From positions 1-38,182 of the forward strand of contig NZ_FIZY01000048.1 in NCBI RefSeq assembly GCF_900060185.1: DNA of 38,182 nucleotides. Direction: 5' to 3'. A program made the position numbers and the translations under genes. Below, one piece after another: positions 27,014-37,034 of this stretch. The notes under the pieces are model-generated. The model saw only the letters and a list, made by a program, of their open reading frames with translations, had not been told where the DNA came from and did no database searches. The DNA is from Grimontia marina. Lineage in GTDB: Bacteria > Pseudomonadota > Gammaproteobacteria > Enterobacterales > Vibrionaceae. Numbering within the stretch: the first letter of the stretch is position 1; the number at the start of each line of letters is the position of its first letter.

Positions 27014-28681
27014 CTATGCCGTAATAAGCAGCTCTTTAGCATTGGCGAGAGTGTGTTCAGTAATTTCGCTGCCACCGAGCAGTCGTGCCAGTTCCTTAAC
27101 TCGGGACTGAGTATCCAGCGGAATCATGCTGGTGGTGGTTTTACCTTTCTCGCTGGTTTTCGCCACGAACATTTGCTGATGACCACAGCCGGCAACTTGC
27201 GGTAAGTGCGTTACACACATCACTTGGGTTGATTCACCTAGCTTGCGAAGCAGTTTGCCGACAATGGCCGCTGTTGGACCACTGATACCTACATCCACTT
27301 CATCGAAGATAAGGCTTGGTGTATCCACTTTCTGTGCAGTAATAACCTGAATCGCCAAAGATATACGGGAAAGCTCACCACCGGAAGCCACGCGCCCTAA
27401 CGCTTGCATTGGCTGACCTGGGTTGGTGGAAACCAAAAGCTCGATACTGTCGAAGCCCAGGGGTGACAAATGACTTTCTGGCTGGCTATCCAGTGCAATA
27501 TGGAATTTGCCGTTTTGCATGCTGAGCTCATGCATGCTGGCAGAAATCAGTTTATCCAGCTCTTTGGCGTAACGCTTACGGCTCTTGCTGAGTTTCTCAG
27601 CGGCTGCTAGACAAGCTTGGTGCTTCAGTTCGACTTGTGCGGCAAGCTGTTCAATCTGGTTATCGCTGTCATTGAGGTTTTCAAGGTCATTCACCAGAGA
27701 CTGATGGGAAGTGAAAAGCTCTTCAGGAGAAACCTGATGTTTACGGGAAAGACGCATTATGGTCGCCATGCGCTCATCCAAATAGCTCAGGCGCGCAGGA
27801 TCCATATCCACACTATCCATATAGCTTGAGATCTCATGGCTGGTTTCCTGAACTTGAATACAAGCTTCGTCCAACATCTGTGTTAGATCGTTAAAACGGC
27901 TATCCATCTCGGCGAGTTCGGCAAGCTTCTGCTGGGCAAACTGCAACAACTGCATTGCGTTGTTTTCATCATCTTCACTTAATGCCTGCAGGACGCTTTG
28001 GCTACAAATCGCAATGTCGCCACAGTTGGAGAGGCGCTTATGCTCCGCTTCCAGTTCTGGATATTCGGTTTCACCTAACGCCAATTCATTGAGCTCGTTA
28101 ACCTGATATTCCAATAGTTGGCGTTGGGCTTCGAACGCTTCTTTGTTCTTTTCTAACTGCTTGAGCTCGTTTCGTGCGGCACGCCAGTCTTGATAGCGTT
28201 GGCGCATTGTAGCTAGAAGGTTTTGGTGGCCGGCATATTGGTCGAGCAACGTCAGTTGATAATCGTTCTTCATCAAAAGCTGATGGGCGTGCTGACCATG
28301 AATATTAATAAGGTGCTGTCCCAATGCTTTTTGCTGCGAGGCTGGAACAGGGCTGCCATTAATGAAGGCGCGTGAACGCCCCTCTTTGGTGATCACACGT
28401 CGCAGAATGCACTCATCACCATCGACCAACTCATTGTCTTCTAGCCAGCGTCTCGCGGCAGGATTGTTCTGGAGTTGGAAGAGCACCACGATTTCGGCTT
28501 TTTCCTCACCGGGACGAACCATAGAAGCATCCGCGCGATCGCCCAGACATAACCCCAAAGCATCAATAGCGATGGATTTACCTGCACCGGTCTCGCCGGT
28601 AATGGTGGTCATTCCCTGTTGGAAGTCGAGTTCGAGCGCTTTAACAATGGCAAAGTTTTGAATTGTGATGTGTGCCAGCAT
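27014..28681 (-). CDS. recN: DNA repair protein RecN
   Basis: 555 residues, the usual size. It is an SMC-like ATPase that acts in double-strand-break repair. Walker A GETGAGKS is at 29-36. Two coiled-coil arms occupy the middle, and the C-terminal head shows [14 protein letters not shown] and the Walker [18 protein letters not shown]. The ATG has TAGG five bases upstream. Two LexA boxes lie 27-64 bp before the start, so it is a strongly SOS-regulated gene. It sits between nadK and bamE as in E. coli. Confidence 0.96.
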   Translation of the reverse strand: MLAHITIQNFAIVKALELDFQQGMTTITGETGAGKSIAIDALGLCLGDRADASMVRPGEEKAEIVVLFQLQNNPAARRWLEDNELVDGDECILRRVITKEGRSRAFINGSPVPASQQKALGQHLINIHGQHAHQLLMKNDYQLTLLDQYAGHQNLLATMRQRYQDWRAARNELKQLEKNKEAFEAQRQLLEYQVNELNELALGETEYPELEAEHKRLSNCGDIAICSQSVLQALSEDDENNAMQLLQFAQQKLAELAEMDSRFNDLTQMLDEACIQVQETSHEISSYMDSVDMDPARLSYLDERMATIMRLSRKHQVSPEELFTSHQSLVNDLENLNDSDNQIEQLAAQVELKHQACLAAAEKLSKSRKRYAKELDKLISASMHELSMQNGKFHIALDSQPESHLSPLGFDSIELLVSTNPGQPMQALGRVASGGELSRISLAIQVITAQKVDTPSLIFDEVDVGISGPTAAIVGKLLRKLGESTQVMCVTHLPQVAGCGHQQMFVAKTSEKGKTTTSMIPLDTQSRVKELARLLGGSEITEHTLANAKELLITA

Positions 28682-28707
28682 GAGCCTATACCTGTGTTTA
28701 TCATCAC

Positions 28708-28745
28708 CTGTTTTTTTGCACAGTATATACTGTGTTTGTATACAG
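28708..28745 (-). promoter_or_regulatory. Two LexA (SOS) boxes upstream of recN
   Basis: CTGTTTTTTTGCACAG (28708-28723) and CTGTGTTTGTATACAG (28730-28745) both fit CTGT-N8-ACAG exactly. The second has the extended flanks TA...TA. Their centres are 22 bp apart, two helix turns on the same face, which suggests cooperative repression. Confidence 0.9.
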
Positions 28746-28820
28746 TAAAGATAGTCAGGTATGAATTCGCGATGAAATTGTGATGCGGGTTAAAAAACGA
28801 GCAATGTGAGTGTTGGAAAT

Positions 28821-28848
28821 AAAAAAGAGCAGACTAAGCCGCTCTTTT
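28821..28848 (-). terminator. nadK terminator
   Basis: AAAAGAGC (28823-28830) with GCTCTTTT (28841-28848) forms a stem followed, on the minus strand, by a run of T. It lies just past the nadK stop codon. Confidence 0.75.
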
Positions 28849-28875
28849 CATAAACAATGCTCTTTCCCTGTTTTA

Positions 28876-29757
28876 TCAGAAGAGTTTGCTCGACCAGCCC
28901 AATTTGGTTCGCAACGTTTTGTAGTAGCTGTAATTTTTAGGATGGATAAGCTTCAACAGTGAAGGACTTCTGTAGATATGTACTTCATCCCCCGGATTAA
29001 CAGGCAAAGAGACCTGACTGTCACAACTGACTTCCAGGGTGCTGCCGTTGTCCGGTGAAACAACAAGCTTGATATGCCGTTTAGCGTCGACGACCAAAGG
29101 ACGGCTCGACAGCGTATGCGGGAACATAGGAACGAGTGAAATCGCATCAATGCTCGGTGACAGGATAGGACCACCACCGGAAAGGCTGTAAGCCGTTGAG
29201 CCTGTTGGTGTCGAAATGATGATGCCGTCAGAACGCTGAGAGAAGGCAAAGTTGTCGTCTATATAGACTTCAAACTCAATCATATGCGCAACTTGCCCAG
29301 GGTGAAGCACGGCTTCGTTAAGCGCCGCATTGTGGCTTTTCACCTGACCGTGACGATGCACTTCCGCTTCAAGCAAGAAGCGGTGATCTTCGATGTATTC
29401 ACCGGATAATACTGACGTCAGTGCGTCTTTGTATTCATCTGGATCGAGATCGGTCAAAAAGCCAAGATTGCCTCGGTTGACCCCGATAACGGAAATATCA
29501 AAACGGGAAAGGACACGAGCAGCGCCCAGCATGTTTCCATCACCACCAATGACAATGGCTAAATCGGCTTTAGCACCCAGCGAAAGCAAATCGTGGAAGT
29601 CATCAGCCGGAATATTGAGGTAATTGTCGAGACGATTGTCGACCAATGTGCGGTAACCCTGTTGGGTCAGCCAGTGATACAGGCTTTCATGGGTTGCTAC
29701 CGCTTCTGGATTTCGCGGTTTTCCTACCAAAGCTATAGTGTTAAAACGCTTTGACAT
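28876..29757 (-). CDS. nadK: NAD kinase NadK
   Basis: 293 residues, the family length. It phosphorylates NAD to NADP in the cytoplasm. The diagnostic GGDG motif is at 71-74 ([14 protein letters not shown]), and [16 protein letters not shown] and [10 protein letters not shown] complete the NAD-binding and catalytic set. The open frame runs upstream to 30381 only because it passes through the reverse strand of grpE. The true start is ATG 29757 ([14 protein letters not shown]), preceded by AGGA. It is divergent from grpE. Confidence 0.96.
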   Translation of the reverse strand: MSKRFNTIALVGKPRNPEAVATHESLYHWLTQQGYRTLVDNRLDNYLNIPADDFHDLLSLGAKADLAIVIGGDGNMLGAARVLSRFDISVIGVNRGNLGFLTDLDPDEYKDALTSVLSGEYIEDHRFLLEAEVHRHGQVKSHNAALNEAVLHPGQVAHMIEFEVYIDDNFAFSQRSDGIIISTPTGSTAYSLSGGGPILSPSIDAISLVPMFPHTLSSRPLVVDAKRHIKLVVSPDNGSTLEVSCDSQVSLPVNPGDEVHIYRSPSLLKLIHPKNYSYYKTLRTKLGWSSKLF

Positions 29758-29835
29758 CTTATTGATCCTGCACAGTTTAGTGGCTTGAGTATAAGTGATT
29801 GCCCTACACTTGTCGTGTATTGCGGCAAGAGACAC

Positions 29836-29861
29836 CTTGAAACGTGACCATTCATCCCCAT
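29836..29861 (+). promoter_or_regulatory. Sigma-32 heat-shock promoter of grpE
   Basis: CTTGAAA (29836-29842) and CCCCAT (29856-29861) are 13 bp apart, essentially the consensus for sigma-32 (RpoH). It lies about 80 bp before the grpE ATG and within the spacer divergent from nadK. Confidence 0.9.
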
Positions 29862-29941
29862 AATAAGCAAAACCGTCGAGATTGATGCCCCAATCCTTGA
29901 GATTTTTGGGGTTCAACACAGTGTATTGTGTCGGAGAGAGC

Positions 29942-30547
29942 ATGAGCAAAGAAGAAAACAAGATCCAGGAAGAAGAATTGCAAAACGAAGCAGTGGAAGC
30001 ACAGGCTGAAGAAAATGCCCTTGATGCTGAAACTGATGCAATGATTAGCCGGATCACTGAGCTTGAAGCTGCACTTGAAGCAAGTGAAGCGACAGTGAAA
30101 GAGCAACAAGACAGCGTACTGCGCGCACGTGCAGACATTGAAAATATGCGTCGTCGTACCGAGCAGGAAATAGACAAAGCGCGTAAGTTTGCTCTGGAGC
30201 GTTTCGCGAACGAACTACTTCCTGTTATCGACAACATGGAACGCGCAGTAGAGATGGCGGACAAAGAAAATGACGCCCTCAAGCCGATGATCGAAGGCGT
30301 TGAGCTAACGCTGAAGACCATGAAAGATGCAGTGGAAAAATTCGGCCTGAAAGAGTTGAACCCACACGGCGAACCGTTCAACCCAGAATTCCATCAGGCA
30401 ATGTCTATTCAGGAAAGCGCAGATCACGAGCCAAATACCGTGATGTTTGTGATGCAGAAAGGCTATGAACTGAATGGTCGTGTTGTTCGCCCTGCCATGG
30501 TAATGGTTTCAAAAGCCGCTGCTGGTAACGTGAACGAGCAGGCATAA
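29942..30547 (+). CDS. grpE: Nucleotide exchange factor GrpE
   Basis: 201 residues. An acidic, Glu-rich N-terminus leads to a long dimerising coiled coil (about 35-95, with [20 protein letters not shown]) and the beta domain with [10 protein letters not shown] and [14 protein letters not shown]. GrpE releases ADP from DnaK in the chaperone cycle and acts as a thermosensor. The frame is open from 29882, but ATG 29942 with GGAGAG before it is the family start. It has its own terminator and is separate from dnaK. Confidence 0.96.
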   Translation: MSKEENKIQEEELQNEAVEAQAEENALDAETDAMISRITELEAALEASEATVKEQQDSVLRARADIENMRRRTEQEIDKARKFALERFANELLPVIDNMERAVEMADKENDALKPMIEGVELTLKTMKDAVEKFGLKELNPHGEPFNPEFHQAMSIQESADHEPNTVMFVMQKGYELNGRVVRPAMVMVSKAAAGNVNEQA

Positions 30548-30560
30548 GCCGAATTTAAGG

Positions 30561-30587
30561 AAAAACCCGCTTTTTGCGGGTTTTTTT
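30561..30587 (+). terminator. grpE terminator
   Basis: AAAAACCCGC (30561-30570), a 5-nt T loop, GCGGGTTTTT (30576-30585) and further T bases. It ends grpE transcription before the separate dnaK promoter. Confidence 0.88.
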
Positions 30588-30668
30588 CATTTCAGGCCTT
30601 GAAAGCCAATAAGTCGCCCTTATTTAAGGTGCATCAAAAAGAAAATTTAAAAATTTTTCTTGTGCAGG

Positions 30669-30696
30669 GTTGAACCCTAAACCGCGACCCCCATAT
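30669..30696 (+). promoter_or_regulatory. Sigma-32 heat-shock promoter of dnaK
   Basis: GTTGAAC (30669-30675) and CCCCATAT (30689-30696) are 13 bp apart and fit sigma-32 well, though the -35 is weaker than that of grpE. It lies about 50 bp before the dnaK ATG. Confidence 0.8.
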
Positions 30697-30744
30697 ATGG
30701 GTTAACGCAACATAGACGTAAGACGAATTTTCGGAGAAAACCAA

Positions 30745-32661
30745 ATGGGTAAGATCATTGGTATCGACTTGGGTACTACCAACTCATGTGTAGCAGTACT
30801 GGACGGTGACAAGCCACGCGTAATCGAAAACGCAGAGGGCGATCGCACAACGCCATCAATCATCGCGTACACCCAGGACGGTGAAACTCTGGTAGGTCAG
30901 CCAGCAAAACGTCAGGCTGTGACCAACCCAGAAAACACGCTGTTTGCAATCAAACGACTGATCGGTCGTCGCTTCGAAGACGAAGAAGTTCAGCGTGATA
31001 TCGAAATCATGCCTTATAAAATCGTTAAGGCTGACAACGGCGATGCATGGGTAGAAGCTAAAGGCCAGAAAATGGCAGCTCCTCAGGTTTCCGCTGAAGT
31101 TCTGAAGAAAATGAAGAAAACTGCAGAAGACTTCCTCGGTGAAGAAGTAACTGGCGCAGTTATCACAGTACCTGCGTACTTCAACGACGCACAGCGCCAA
31201 GCAACTAAAGACGCTGGCCGCATCGCGGGTCTGGAAGTTAAACGTATTATCAACGAACCAACTGCTGCTGCACTGGCTTACGGCCTGGACAAGCAAGGTG
31301 GTGATCGCACTATCGCAGTTTACGACTTGGGTGGTGGTACTTTCGATATCTCTATCATCGAGATTGACGAAGTTGACGGCGAGAAGACGTTCGAAGTACT
31401 GGCAACCAACGGTGATACTCACTTGGGTGGTGAAGACTTCGATAACCGCATGATCAACTACCTGGTTGACGAGTTCAAAAAAGACCAAGGCATCGACCTG
31501 CGTAAAGATCCACTGGCAATGCAGCGTCTGAAAGAAGCAGCTGAGAAAGCGAAGATTGAACTGTCTTCTGCACAGCAAACTGACGTGAACCTACCGTACA
31601 TCACTGCAGATGCGACTGGTCCTAAGCACATGAACGTTAAAGTGACCCGTGCGAAGCTGGAGTCACTGGTTGAAGATCTGGTTCAACGTTCACTGGAGCC
31701 ACTGAAAGTTGCACTGGCTGACGCAGACCTGTCTGTAAACGACATCAACGACGTAATCCTGGTTGGTGGTCAGACTCGTATGCCAATGGTTCAAGCGAAA
31801 GTTGCTGAATTCTTTGGTAAAGAAGCACGTAAAGACGTGAACCCTGACGAAGCAGTTGCAGTTGGTGCAGCGGTTCAGGGCGGTGTACTGGCAGGTGACG
31901 TGAAAGACGTTCTGCTGCTGGACGTAACGCCACTGTCTCTGGGTATCGAAACCATGGGCGGTGTGATGACTAAGCTCATCGAGAAGAACACCACTATCCC
32001 TACTAAGGCGAACCAAGTGTTCTCTACTGCTGAAGACAACCAAAGTGCAGTAACGATTCACGTACTGCAAGGTGAGCGTAAGCAAGCGACGTACAACAAG
32101 TCTCTGGGTCAATTCAACCTGGAAGGCATCAACCCAGCACCACGTGGCATGCCACAAATCGAAGTTATCTTCGACCTGGATGCTGACGGTATCCTGCACG
32201 TGTCTGCGAAAGACAAGAGCACAGGTAAAGAGCAGAAGATCACTATCCAGGCATCGGGCGGTCTGAGCGACGACGAAATCGAGAAAATGGTTCAGGAAGC
32301 GGAAGCGAACAAAGAAGCCGACAAGAAGTTCGAAGAACTGGCGTCTGCGCGCAACCAAGCTGACCAAATGGTTCACGGTACTCGCAAGCAAATCGAAGAA
32401 GCAGGCGACGCACTGCCAGCTGACGAGAAAGAGAAGATCGAAGCAGCAATCAGCGAGCTAGAAGAAGCACGTAAAGGCGAAGATAAAGAAGCTATCGACG
32501 CAAAAGTGCAGGCACTGATCGCAGCATCTCAGAAGCTGATGGAAGTGGCTCAGCAGCAAGCACAAGCTGCGCAAGCTCAAGACGCCGGTGCAGAGCAAAC
32601 TAAGCAAGACGACGACGTTGTTGATGCTGAGTTTGAAGAAGTAAAAGACGACAAAAAATAA
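30745..32661 (+). CDS. dnaK: Molecular chaperone DnaK (Hsp70)
   Basis: 638 residues, nearly the E. coli length. The ATPase domain opens with [18 protein letters not shown] and includes [34 protein letters not shown] and [13 protein letters not shown]. The linker [13 protein letters not shown] joins it to the substrate-binding domain and helical lid, which ends in the conserved acidic EEVKDDKK. It folds and refolds proteins together with DnaJ and GrpE, and controls sigma-32 levels. Codon use is strongly biased, as expected of a highly expressed gene. The long opposite-strand frames inside it are by-products of that bias. Confidence 0.98.
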   Translation: MGKIIGIDLGTTNSCVAVLDGDKPRVIENAEGDRTTPSIIAYTQDGETLVGQPAKRQAVTNPENTLFAIKRLIGRRFEDEEVQRDIEIMPYKIVKADNGDAWVEAKGQKMAAPQVSAEVLKKMKKTAEDFLGEEVTGAVITVPAYFNDAQRQATKDAGRIAGLEVKRIINEPTAAALAYGLDKQGGDRTIAVYDLGGGTFDISIIEIDEVDGEKTFEVLATNGDTHLGGEDFDNRMINYLVDEFKKDQGIDLRKDPLAMQRLKEAAEKAKIELSSAQQTDVNLPYITADATGPKHMNVKVTRAKLESLVEDLVQRSLEPLKVALADADLSVNDINDVILVGGQTRMPMVQAKVAEFFGKEARKDVNPDEAVAVGAAVQGGVLAGDVKDVLLLDVTPLSLGIETMGGVMTKLIEKNTTIPTKANQVFSTAEDNQSAVTIHVLQGERKQATYNKSLGQFNLEGINPAPRGMPQIEVIFDLDADGILHVSAKDKSTGKEQKITIQASGGLSDDEIEKMVQEAEANKEADKKFEELASARNQADQMVHGTRKQIEEAGDALPADEKEKIEAAISELEEARKGEDKEAIDAKVQALIAASQKLMEVAQQQAQAAQAQDAGAEQTKQDDDVVDAEFEEVKDDKK

Positions 32662-32682
32662 GACTGGATAACATCCCAGAAG

Positions 32683-32813
32683 CAGGTCTTGCGACTGAAA
32701 AGCAGCAAGACCTGAATCGAAAGATTTAACCGTTTTTATTTCGCACGGGCGCAGGAGGATTTTCTCCTTCGCCCGTAGTTGTATGATACGGGGCTAACTT
32801 TTTTGCCCGGTAT
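32683..32813 (+). other. Hairpin-rich dnaK-dnaJ spacer
   Basis: Three stem-loops follow each other: CAGGTCTTGC/GCAAGACCTG (32683-32714), ACGGGCG...AGGAG/CTCCT...CGCCCGT (32745-32776) and ATAC-GGGC/GCCC-GTAT around a T-rich loop (32786-32813). None has a proper T run straight after it. They may stabilise the dnaK 3' end, mark an RNase site or attenuate dnaJ. No separate sigma-32 promoter for dnaJ is seen. Confidence 0.6.
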
Positions 32814-32835
32814 AGAAGCAGGTGACAAGCAAAAC

Positions 32836-33975
32836 ATGTCAAATCGTGATTTTTATGAAGTGCTTGGCGTAAGCCGCGACGCCAGTGAGCGTGACATCAA
32901 AAAGGCGTACAAGCGTCTTGCGATGAAGTACCACCCGGATAAAAACCCTGGTGATGAAACGGCAGCCGAGAAATTTAAAGAAGTGAAGCTGGCGTACGAA
33001 ATCCTCACAGACGATCAAAAACGCGCAGCTTATGACCAATACGGCCATGCAGCCTTTGAACAAGGTGGAATGGGCGGTGGCGGCGGCTTCGGTGGCGGCG
33101 CAGACTTCAGCGATATCTTTGGTGACGTGTTTGGCGACATCTTTGGTGGTGGTCGCCGTGGCGGTCAGGCACGTGCCCAGCGTGGTGCAGACCTTCGCTA
33201 CAACATGGAGCTTTCTTTAGAAGAAGCAGTCCGTGGTGTGACCAAAGAGATTGATGTCCCGACTTACGTAAGCTGTGACCCATGTGGTGGCAGTGGTGCA
33301 AAACCAGGTTCATCGCCACAAACGTGTGGAACCTGTCACGGCCAAGGCCAAGTGCAGATGCGTCAGGGCTTCTTTGCTGTACAGCAAACCTGTCCAACCT
33401 GTCACGGTCGCGGCAAAATCATCAAAGACCCTTGCGATAGCTGTCATGGCCAAGGCCGTGTTCAGAAGACCAAGACCCTTAGTGTGAAAATCCCTGCAGG
33501 CGTAGACACGGGTGACCGTATTCGTCTAACAGATGAAGGTGAAGCCGGAGAATTTGGCGCACCAGCTGGCGATTTGTATGTACAGGTACACGTGCGTGAT
33601 CACCACATCTTCACCCGTGATGGCAACAACTTGTACTGCGAAGTACCAGTAAGCTTTACCATGGCAGCATTGGGCGGCGAAGTAGAAGTACCAACACTGG
33701 ACGGACGTGTGAATCTGAAGGTTCCTACAGAAACACAAACTGGCCGTATGTTCCGCATGCGTGGTAAGGGTGTGCAGTCAGTGCGTGGTGGTGGCCTTGG
33801 CGACCTGATCTGTAAACTGGTGGTTGAAACCCCGGTTAACCTCAGCAGCAAACAAAAAGAATTGCTGCGTGAGTTCGAAGAATCACTGGGAGGCAGTGCC
33901 GCGAAAAAGCACAAGCCTAAATCAGAAGGCTTCTTCGATGGCGTGAAGAAATTCTTTGACGATCTGACCAGCTAA
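32836..33975 (+). CDS. dnaJ: Co-chaperone DnaJ (Hsp40)
   Basis: 379 residues. The J domain has HPD at 33-35, which triggers DnaK ATPase. A Gly/Phe-rich linker follows ([12 protein letters not shown]). The zinc region has all four CxxCxGxG repeats: [24 protein letters not shown] and CDSCHGQG. The C-terminal substrate-binding domain is complete. The open frame reaches 32779, but ATG 32836 ([12 protein letters not shown]) is the family start, with AGGTGA 11 nt before it. It lies 174 bp after dnaK and is probably on the same transcript. Confidence 0.97.
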   Translation: MSNRDFYEVLGVSRDASERDIKKAYKRLAMKYHPDKNPGDETAAEKFKEVKLAYEILTDDQKRAAYDQYGHAAFEQGGMGGGGGFGGGADFSDIFGDVFGDIFGGGRRGGQARAQRGADLRYNMELSLEEAVRGVTKEIDVPTYVSCDPCGGSGAKPGSSPQTCGTCHGQGQVQMRQGFFAVQQTCPTCHGRGKIIKDPCDSCHGQGRVQKTKTLSVKIPAGVDTGDRIRLTDEGEAGEFGAPAGDLYVQVHVRDHHIFTRDGNNLYCEVPVSFTMAALGGEVEVPTLDGRVNLKVPTETQTGRMFRMRGKGVQSVRGGGLGDLICKLVVETPVNLSSKQKELLREFEESLGGSAAKKHKPKSEGFFDGVKKFFDDLTS

Positions 33976-33994
33976 CAGTCAGTAAGAGAAAACG

Positions 33995-34022
33995 AAAAAC
34001 CGGCGAATTCGCCGGTTTTTTT
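33995..34022. terminator. Bidirectional terminator between dnaJ and the pilin gene
   Basis: AAAAACCGGCGAATTCGCCGGTTTTTTT is close to a perfect palindrome: a strong GC stem between A and T tracts. It ends dnaJ on one strand, and its T-rich part overlaps the stop region of the pilin gene on the other. Confidence 0.9.
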
Positions 34023-34461
34023 ATATCCAGCATTTGCCATTGTCAGAGATAGCACTCGCATCTTTTTTGAAATTAAGCTGCTCTGATGCAGCATTAATGA
34101 CCATGGTATGACAGTCAGTATCTTTATCCTGTCTAGAAGTGGATTTGGGTTTTGCTTGAATCTTGTAAACATTGTTGCCAGAACCTCCGATTGTAATTGA
34201 GAAATCATAGTCATCAGAAACCTGGCATTTTGTGCAAACTAACGTGGTATTCGTTGGGTAGCTACCTGTTGACGTAAAAGTTTGCTCGGTGTGGGTCTGT
34301 AACTGATACAAGTCCACCTGAACTCTACTGCGCTCTGACTTAATCAAATAATCCCCCACGGCTGGGACCGCAATCGTAGTGATGGCACCGATGATGGCTA
34401 CGGCAATCAAGATTTCGATCAACGTCATACCTAGATGTAATGTCTTAGTTCTCAGCGTCAT
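34021..34461 (-). CDS. Type IV pilin-like protein (PilE-type minor pilin)
   Basis: 146 residues from ATG 34461. The leader MTLRTKTLHLG is cut by prepilin peptidase before MTLIEILIAVAIIG, with the usual Glu at position 5 and a hydrophobic assembly helix. Paired cysteines (LVCTKCQ, DCHTM and KCWI) suggest disulfides in the globular head. A GTG at 34473 gives an alternative start with a 15-residue leader; neither has a good ribosome site. It is divergent from the other four pilin genes, with about 100 bp between. In V. cholerae a pilin gene in this place after dnaJ belongs to the DNA-uptake pilus set (from memory). Exact role not proven here. Confidence 0.82.
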   Translation of the reverse strand: MTLRTKTLHLGMTLIEILIAVAIIGAITTIAVPAVGDYLIKSERSRVQVDLYQLQTHTEQTFTSTGSYPTNTTLVCTKCQVSDDYDFSITIGGSGNNVYKIQAKPKSTSRQDKDTDCHTMVINAASEQLNFKKDASAISDNGKCWI

Positions 34462-34564
34462 TTTTTGGTTCACTATGCGGAAAATCCATCTTTATTCCAG
34501 AGACCTACGGTATCGCCGTTGATAGTATGGAAACAAGGTACAGCGGACGCTAAAGGAATTTGTT

Positions 34565-35104
34565 GTGAGATATTGGAATCTACAGCGCGGATTTAGCTTA
34601 ATTGAAATGATAACGACGGTGTCGGTATTGGCAGTCGTCACAGCGGTAGCTGTGCCAACCTATGTGTCTTCTCATAAAGCGGCTGTTGTAGAAAATAAGG
34701 CCTCCCAATTACTTTCGGTCCTGGAAGTTGGACAATCTGAATCCCTGCGACGCCATCGCAATATCTATGTGTATTATGTGCCTTCAAGTGCAACGGATAA
34801 CGGCTGTATTGGGCTCAGTGAAAAGTCTGAAGTAACCAATTTTAGTTGTACCGACAACGAAGGGTTGCAAAAGGTTATTCTGGAAATTGGGGCCCAAGTG
34901 AATGTGCAGGAGCCAGAAGCGACTGACCCAATGAAGCTTTTCCACTTTTCTTCTATCAATGGTCTCCCGTCGACGAACAAGACAGTAAAGCTAGCTCATG
35001 GTGATGAAACCGGAAAAGAGTCTGGGATTTTGATTCGTCAATATGCTGGTCTTAAAGCTTGCAGCAACACAACGGTTACAGGCTGGGAGTCCTGTTCATC
35101 ATGA
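34565..35104 (+). CDS. fimT: Minor pilin/pseudopilin, FimT/GspH-like
   Basis: 179 residues. The start is a GTG at 34565 with AAGGA about 8 nt upstream. The prepilin leader MRYWNLQRG is cut before FSLIEMITTVSVLAVVTAVA, with Glu5. The mature head has four cysteines. It resembles FimT/FimU-type minor pilins that prime pilus assembly or, in some species, bind DNA for uptake. It is the first of four genes with overlaps or tiny gaps: its stop TGA overlaps the next ATG. The family is certain; the exact subfamily is less so. Confidence 0.78.
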   Translation: MRYWNLQRGFSLIEMITTVSVLAVVTAVAVPTYVSSHKAAVVENKASQLLSVLEVGQSESLRRHRNIYVYYVPSSATDNGCIGLSEKSEVTNFSCTDNEGLQKVILEIGAQVNVQEPEATDPMKLFHFSSINGLPSTNKTVKLAHGDETGKESGILIRQYAGLKACSNTTVTGWESCSS

Positions 35105-35748
35105 AGCGAAGCTTTGGCTACACGCTTGTTGAAATGATGGTAGGGATGACGGTCAGCTTAATTGTGCTGGCCTCGTCACTGGCGCTTTTTACCATCAATA
35201 CCGAATTTGGAACCAAGCAACTTCAAAACGACTTTCTGAGATCCCAATTAAACATCGTCGCAGACACGATGAAAAGTGAGATAGCACGTGCAGGGTTTTG
35301 CTACGACTGCACCTCGGTGAACCCTTTTATTAAGGATGATGAGGCAGGTGCTTCATCATCAGTATTGATTGATGACAGCGCTTCGAAGGTTGAGGGCGGG
35401 GAATGTATCCGGTTTGCCTATAACCACGATAAACGCTCTGGGGCAGTGGCTTTGAACAAAGATGATGCCAAGGGGTATCGTTGGGATAGTGACAAGTTAG
35501 TCATCGAGGTGTACGAAAACTGGAAGGCTTTAGCTAACTGGACATGTGACAGCGGTTATTGGCGTGATATGACATATGATCGTCTATCCATCGATTCTCT
35601 CAGTTTCAAACGTTCTCTCCTGCAAAGTGTTGGCTCCACTAATAAAGCGCAAACAGTTGAAGTCACTATTACTGCGTCACTGAAAAGTGACAGTTCAATC
35701 TCAGACACTGTGAATTTCACGGTGTCAGTACCCAATGTGGATGGTTAG
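35101..35748 (+). CDS. pilW: Minor pilin, PilW-like
   Basis: 215 residues. MKRSFG is the leader, cut before YTLVEMMVGMTVSLIVLASS with Glu5. The position in the cluster and the size are PilW-like: the second minor pilin after FimT and before a PilX-like gene. The frame is open from 35059, but ATG 35101, overlapping the previous stop as ATGA, gives the correct short prepilin leader. The head contains FCYDC and two further cysteines. It ends 5 bp before the next gene. Confidence 0.75.
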   Translation: MKRSFGYTLVEMMVGMTVSLIVLASSLALFTINTEFGTKQLQNDFLRSQLNIVADTMKSEIARAGFCYDCTSVNPFIKDDEAGASSSVLIDDSASKVEGGECIRFAYNHDKRSGAVALNKDDAKGYRWDSDKLVIEVYENWKALANWTCDSGYWRDMTYDRLSIDSLSFKRSLLQSVGSTNKAQTVEVTITASLKSDSSISDTVNFTVSVPNVDG

Positions 35749-35753
35749 CACGG

Positions 35754-37034
35754 ATGAACACTCAAAAAGGAATGGCAACCCTCGCAGTAGTCAGTGGCGT
35801 TTTGCTCGTTGTGGCTTTGTTTGCGATTTCAGTGGCTAATTCTGGGCTTGCTGATATTAAAAAGGCGCAAAACCAGATTTTGGATGCAAAGCAGAGAGCG
35901 AGTGCAAAGGCCGGATTGGATTGTGCGATTGCGGTGTTTGAGCAAAATGAACTAAATCCTAATGATGCAGATTTTTCAGACTCAGAATTTGATGAATGCG
36001 AAGGTTCAAGCGGCGGTTTAATTACTGTTATTGGTTCTGAAAGTCCTTGGCTACTTTCTTCTTTTGTAGGCTATGCATCTTCCAAAATTGTCATACAGGC
36101 TGGAGGTGCAACAGCTGCAGCTTTTAAGACATCAGGTAGCTTGGTTGTAGAGGGCGGTAACGATTGGACTCCGGCGAAAGGCAACAAGATTGGAACAGTT
36201 GGTGGCGTAGATACTTACGAGTGCATTGCGATTATTGCCGGTGGTGATGTGACAATAGATGTAGGTACGGCAAAGTTCACTTCTGATTTGCCGGGCGAAA
36301 AAGAAAAGTGTGGTGACTTGTTTAGTACATATATCCCCGAAAATTCTAACCCAATAACAAACGACTTTGAGCTAGACATTTTACACGGTCAGGAGAACAT
36401 TAAAGTATTTGAAGAGTTCTTTGATACTCCAAGAGTTGAATGGGAAAGTGTCAAAAAAACGTTCGATAAAGTATTGGTGACCGGGTCTGCACAGACGGAC
36501 AAAGACAAAGTTTCAGAATGTGGTGCAGATATTAAAACATTGTTGGAAAGCAACAGTGTCAATTCTGTTTGGGTTGAAGGGGATTGCTACCTTCAAGGGT
36601 TATCCGGTGGTGGAGATGCTAACAAACCTGCACTAATCGTTGTCAAAAACGGTGTTGTTGGTGCAAAAACAGCATTCACGTTTAATGGCACAATTTTGCA
36701 ATTTTCGATTGGTCATAGTGAATCCAATGTTGCGCTCTCTTGGGGGGCGTATAAAAAAACTGACGGAACCAACCATATTATGTGTAATGACGGCGCAATG
36801 AAGTCATTGTGTGATGAGTTAAAACATCTTTATGAAGATGACGCTTCAAAATGGGGAAAACTACCTTTTTACTTTCATGGTTCTTTTGAAAGTGCTGGTC
36901 AGTATCTTTTAGATGTACCAGATTCAGTATCTCGTGTCAGAGGTTCTTTTAAACCCAAGTATAATGGGGACTCGGAAAACCCAAGCTCAGGAGGAGCGCC
37001 AAAGCTGGTAAAAGGAAGTATTCATGACTTCTAA
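35754..37034 (+). CDS. Large PilX-like minor pilin
   Basis: 426 residues. The N-terminus MNTQKG, then MATLAVVSGVLLVVALFAI, looks like a prepilin signal and helix, but Glu5 of the mature protein is replaced (Ala), as in some PilX/GspK-type proteins. The remaining 390 residues are a large, Gly/Asp-rich globular head that I do not recognise, with several cysteines (YECIA, KEKCGDL, DCYLQG, MCNDG). By order in the cluster it takes the PilX place, though it is much larger than PilX of Pseudomonas (about 200). Base composition here is more AT-rich than in the neighbouring core genes. It overlaps the next gene by 11 bp. Confidence 0.65.
   Translation: MNTQKGMATLAVVSGVLLVVALFAISVANSGLADIKKAQNQILDAKQRASAKAGLDCAIAVFEQNELNPNDADFSDSEFDECEGSSGGLITVIGSESPWLLSSFVGYASSKIVIQAGGATAAAFKTSGSLVVEGGNDWTPAKGNKIGTVGGVDTYECIAIIAGGDVTIDVGTAKFTSDLPGEKEKCGDLFSTYIPENSNPITNDFELDILHGQENIKVFEEFFDTPRVEWESVKKTFDKVLVTGSAQTDKDKVSECGADIKTLLESNSVNSVWVEGDCYLQGLSGGGDANKPALIVVKNGVVGAKTAFTFNGTILQFSIGHSESNVALSWGAYKKTDGTNHIMCNDGAMKSLCDELKHLYEDDASKWGKLPFYFHGSFESAGQYLLDVPDSVSRVRGSFKPKYNGDSENPSSGGAPKLVKGSIHDF

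Noticed and set aside
28876-30381. 501-codon frame suggesting a longer NadK or a fusion
   Set aside because: The extra 208 codons are Ser-rich antisense translation of grpE; the conserved NadK start is at 29757.
30856-32391. Long minus-strand frames inside dnaK (240 and 233 codons)
   Set aside because: They are mirror frames caused by strong codon bias in dnaK, and the products look like no protein family.
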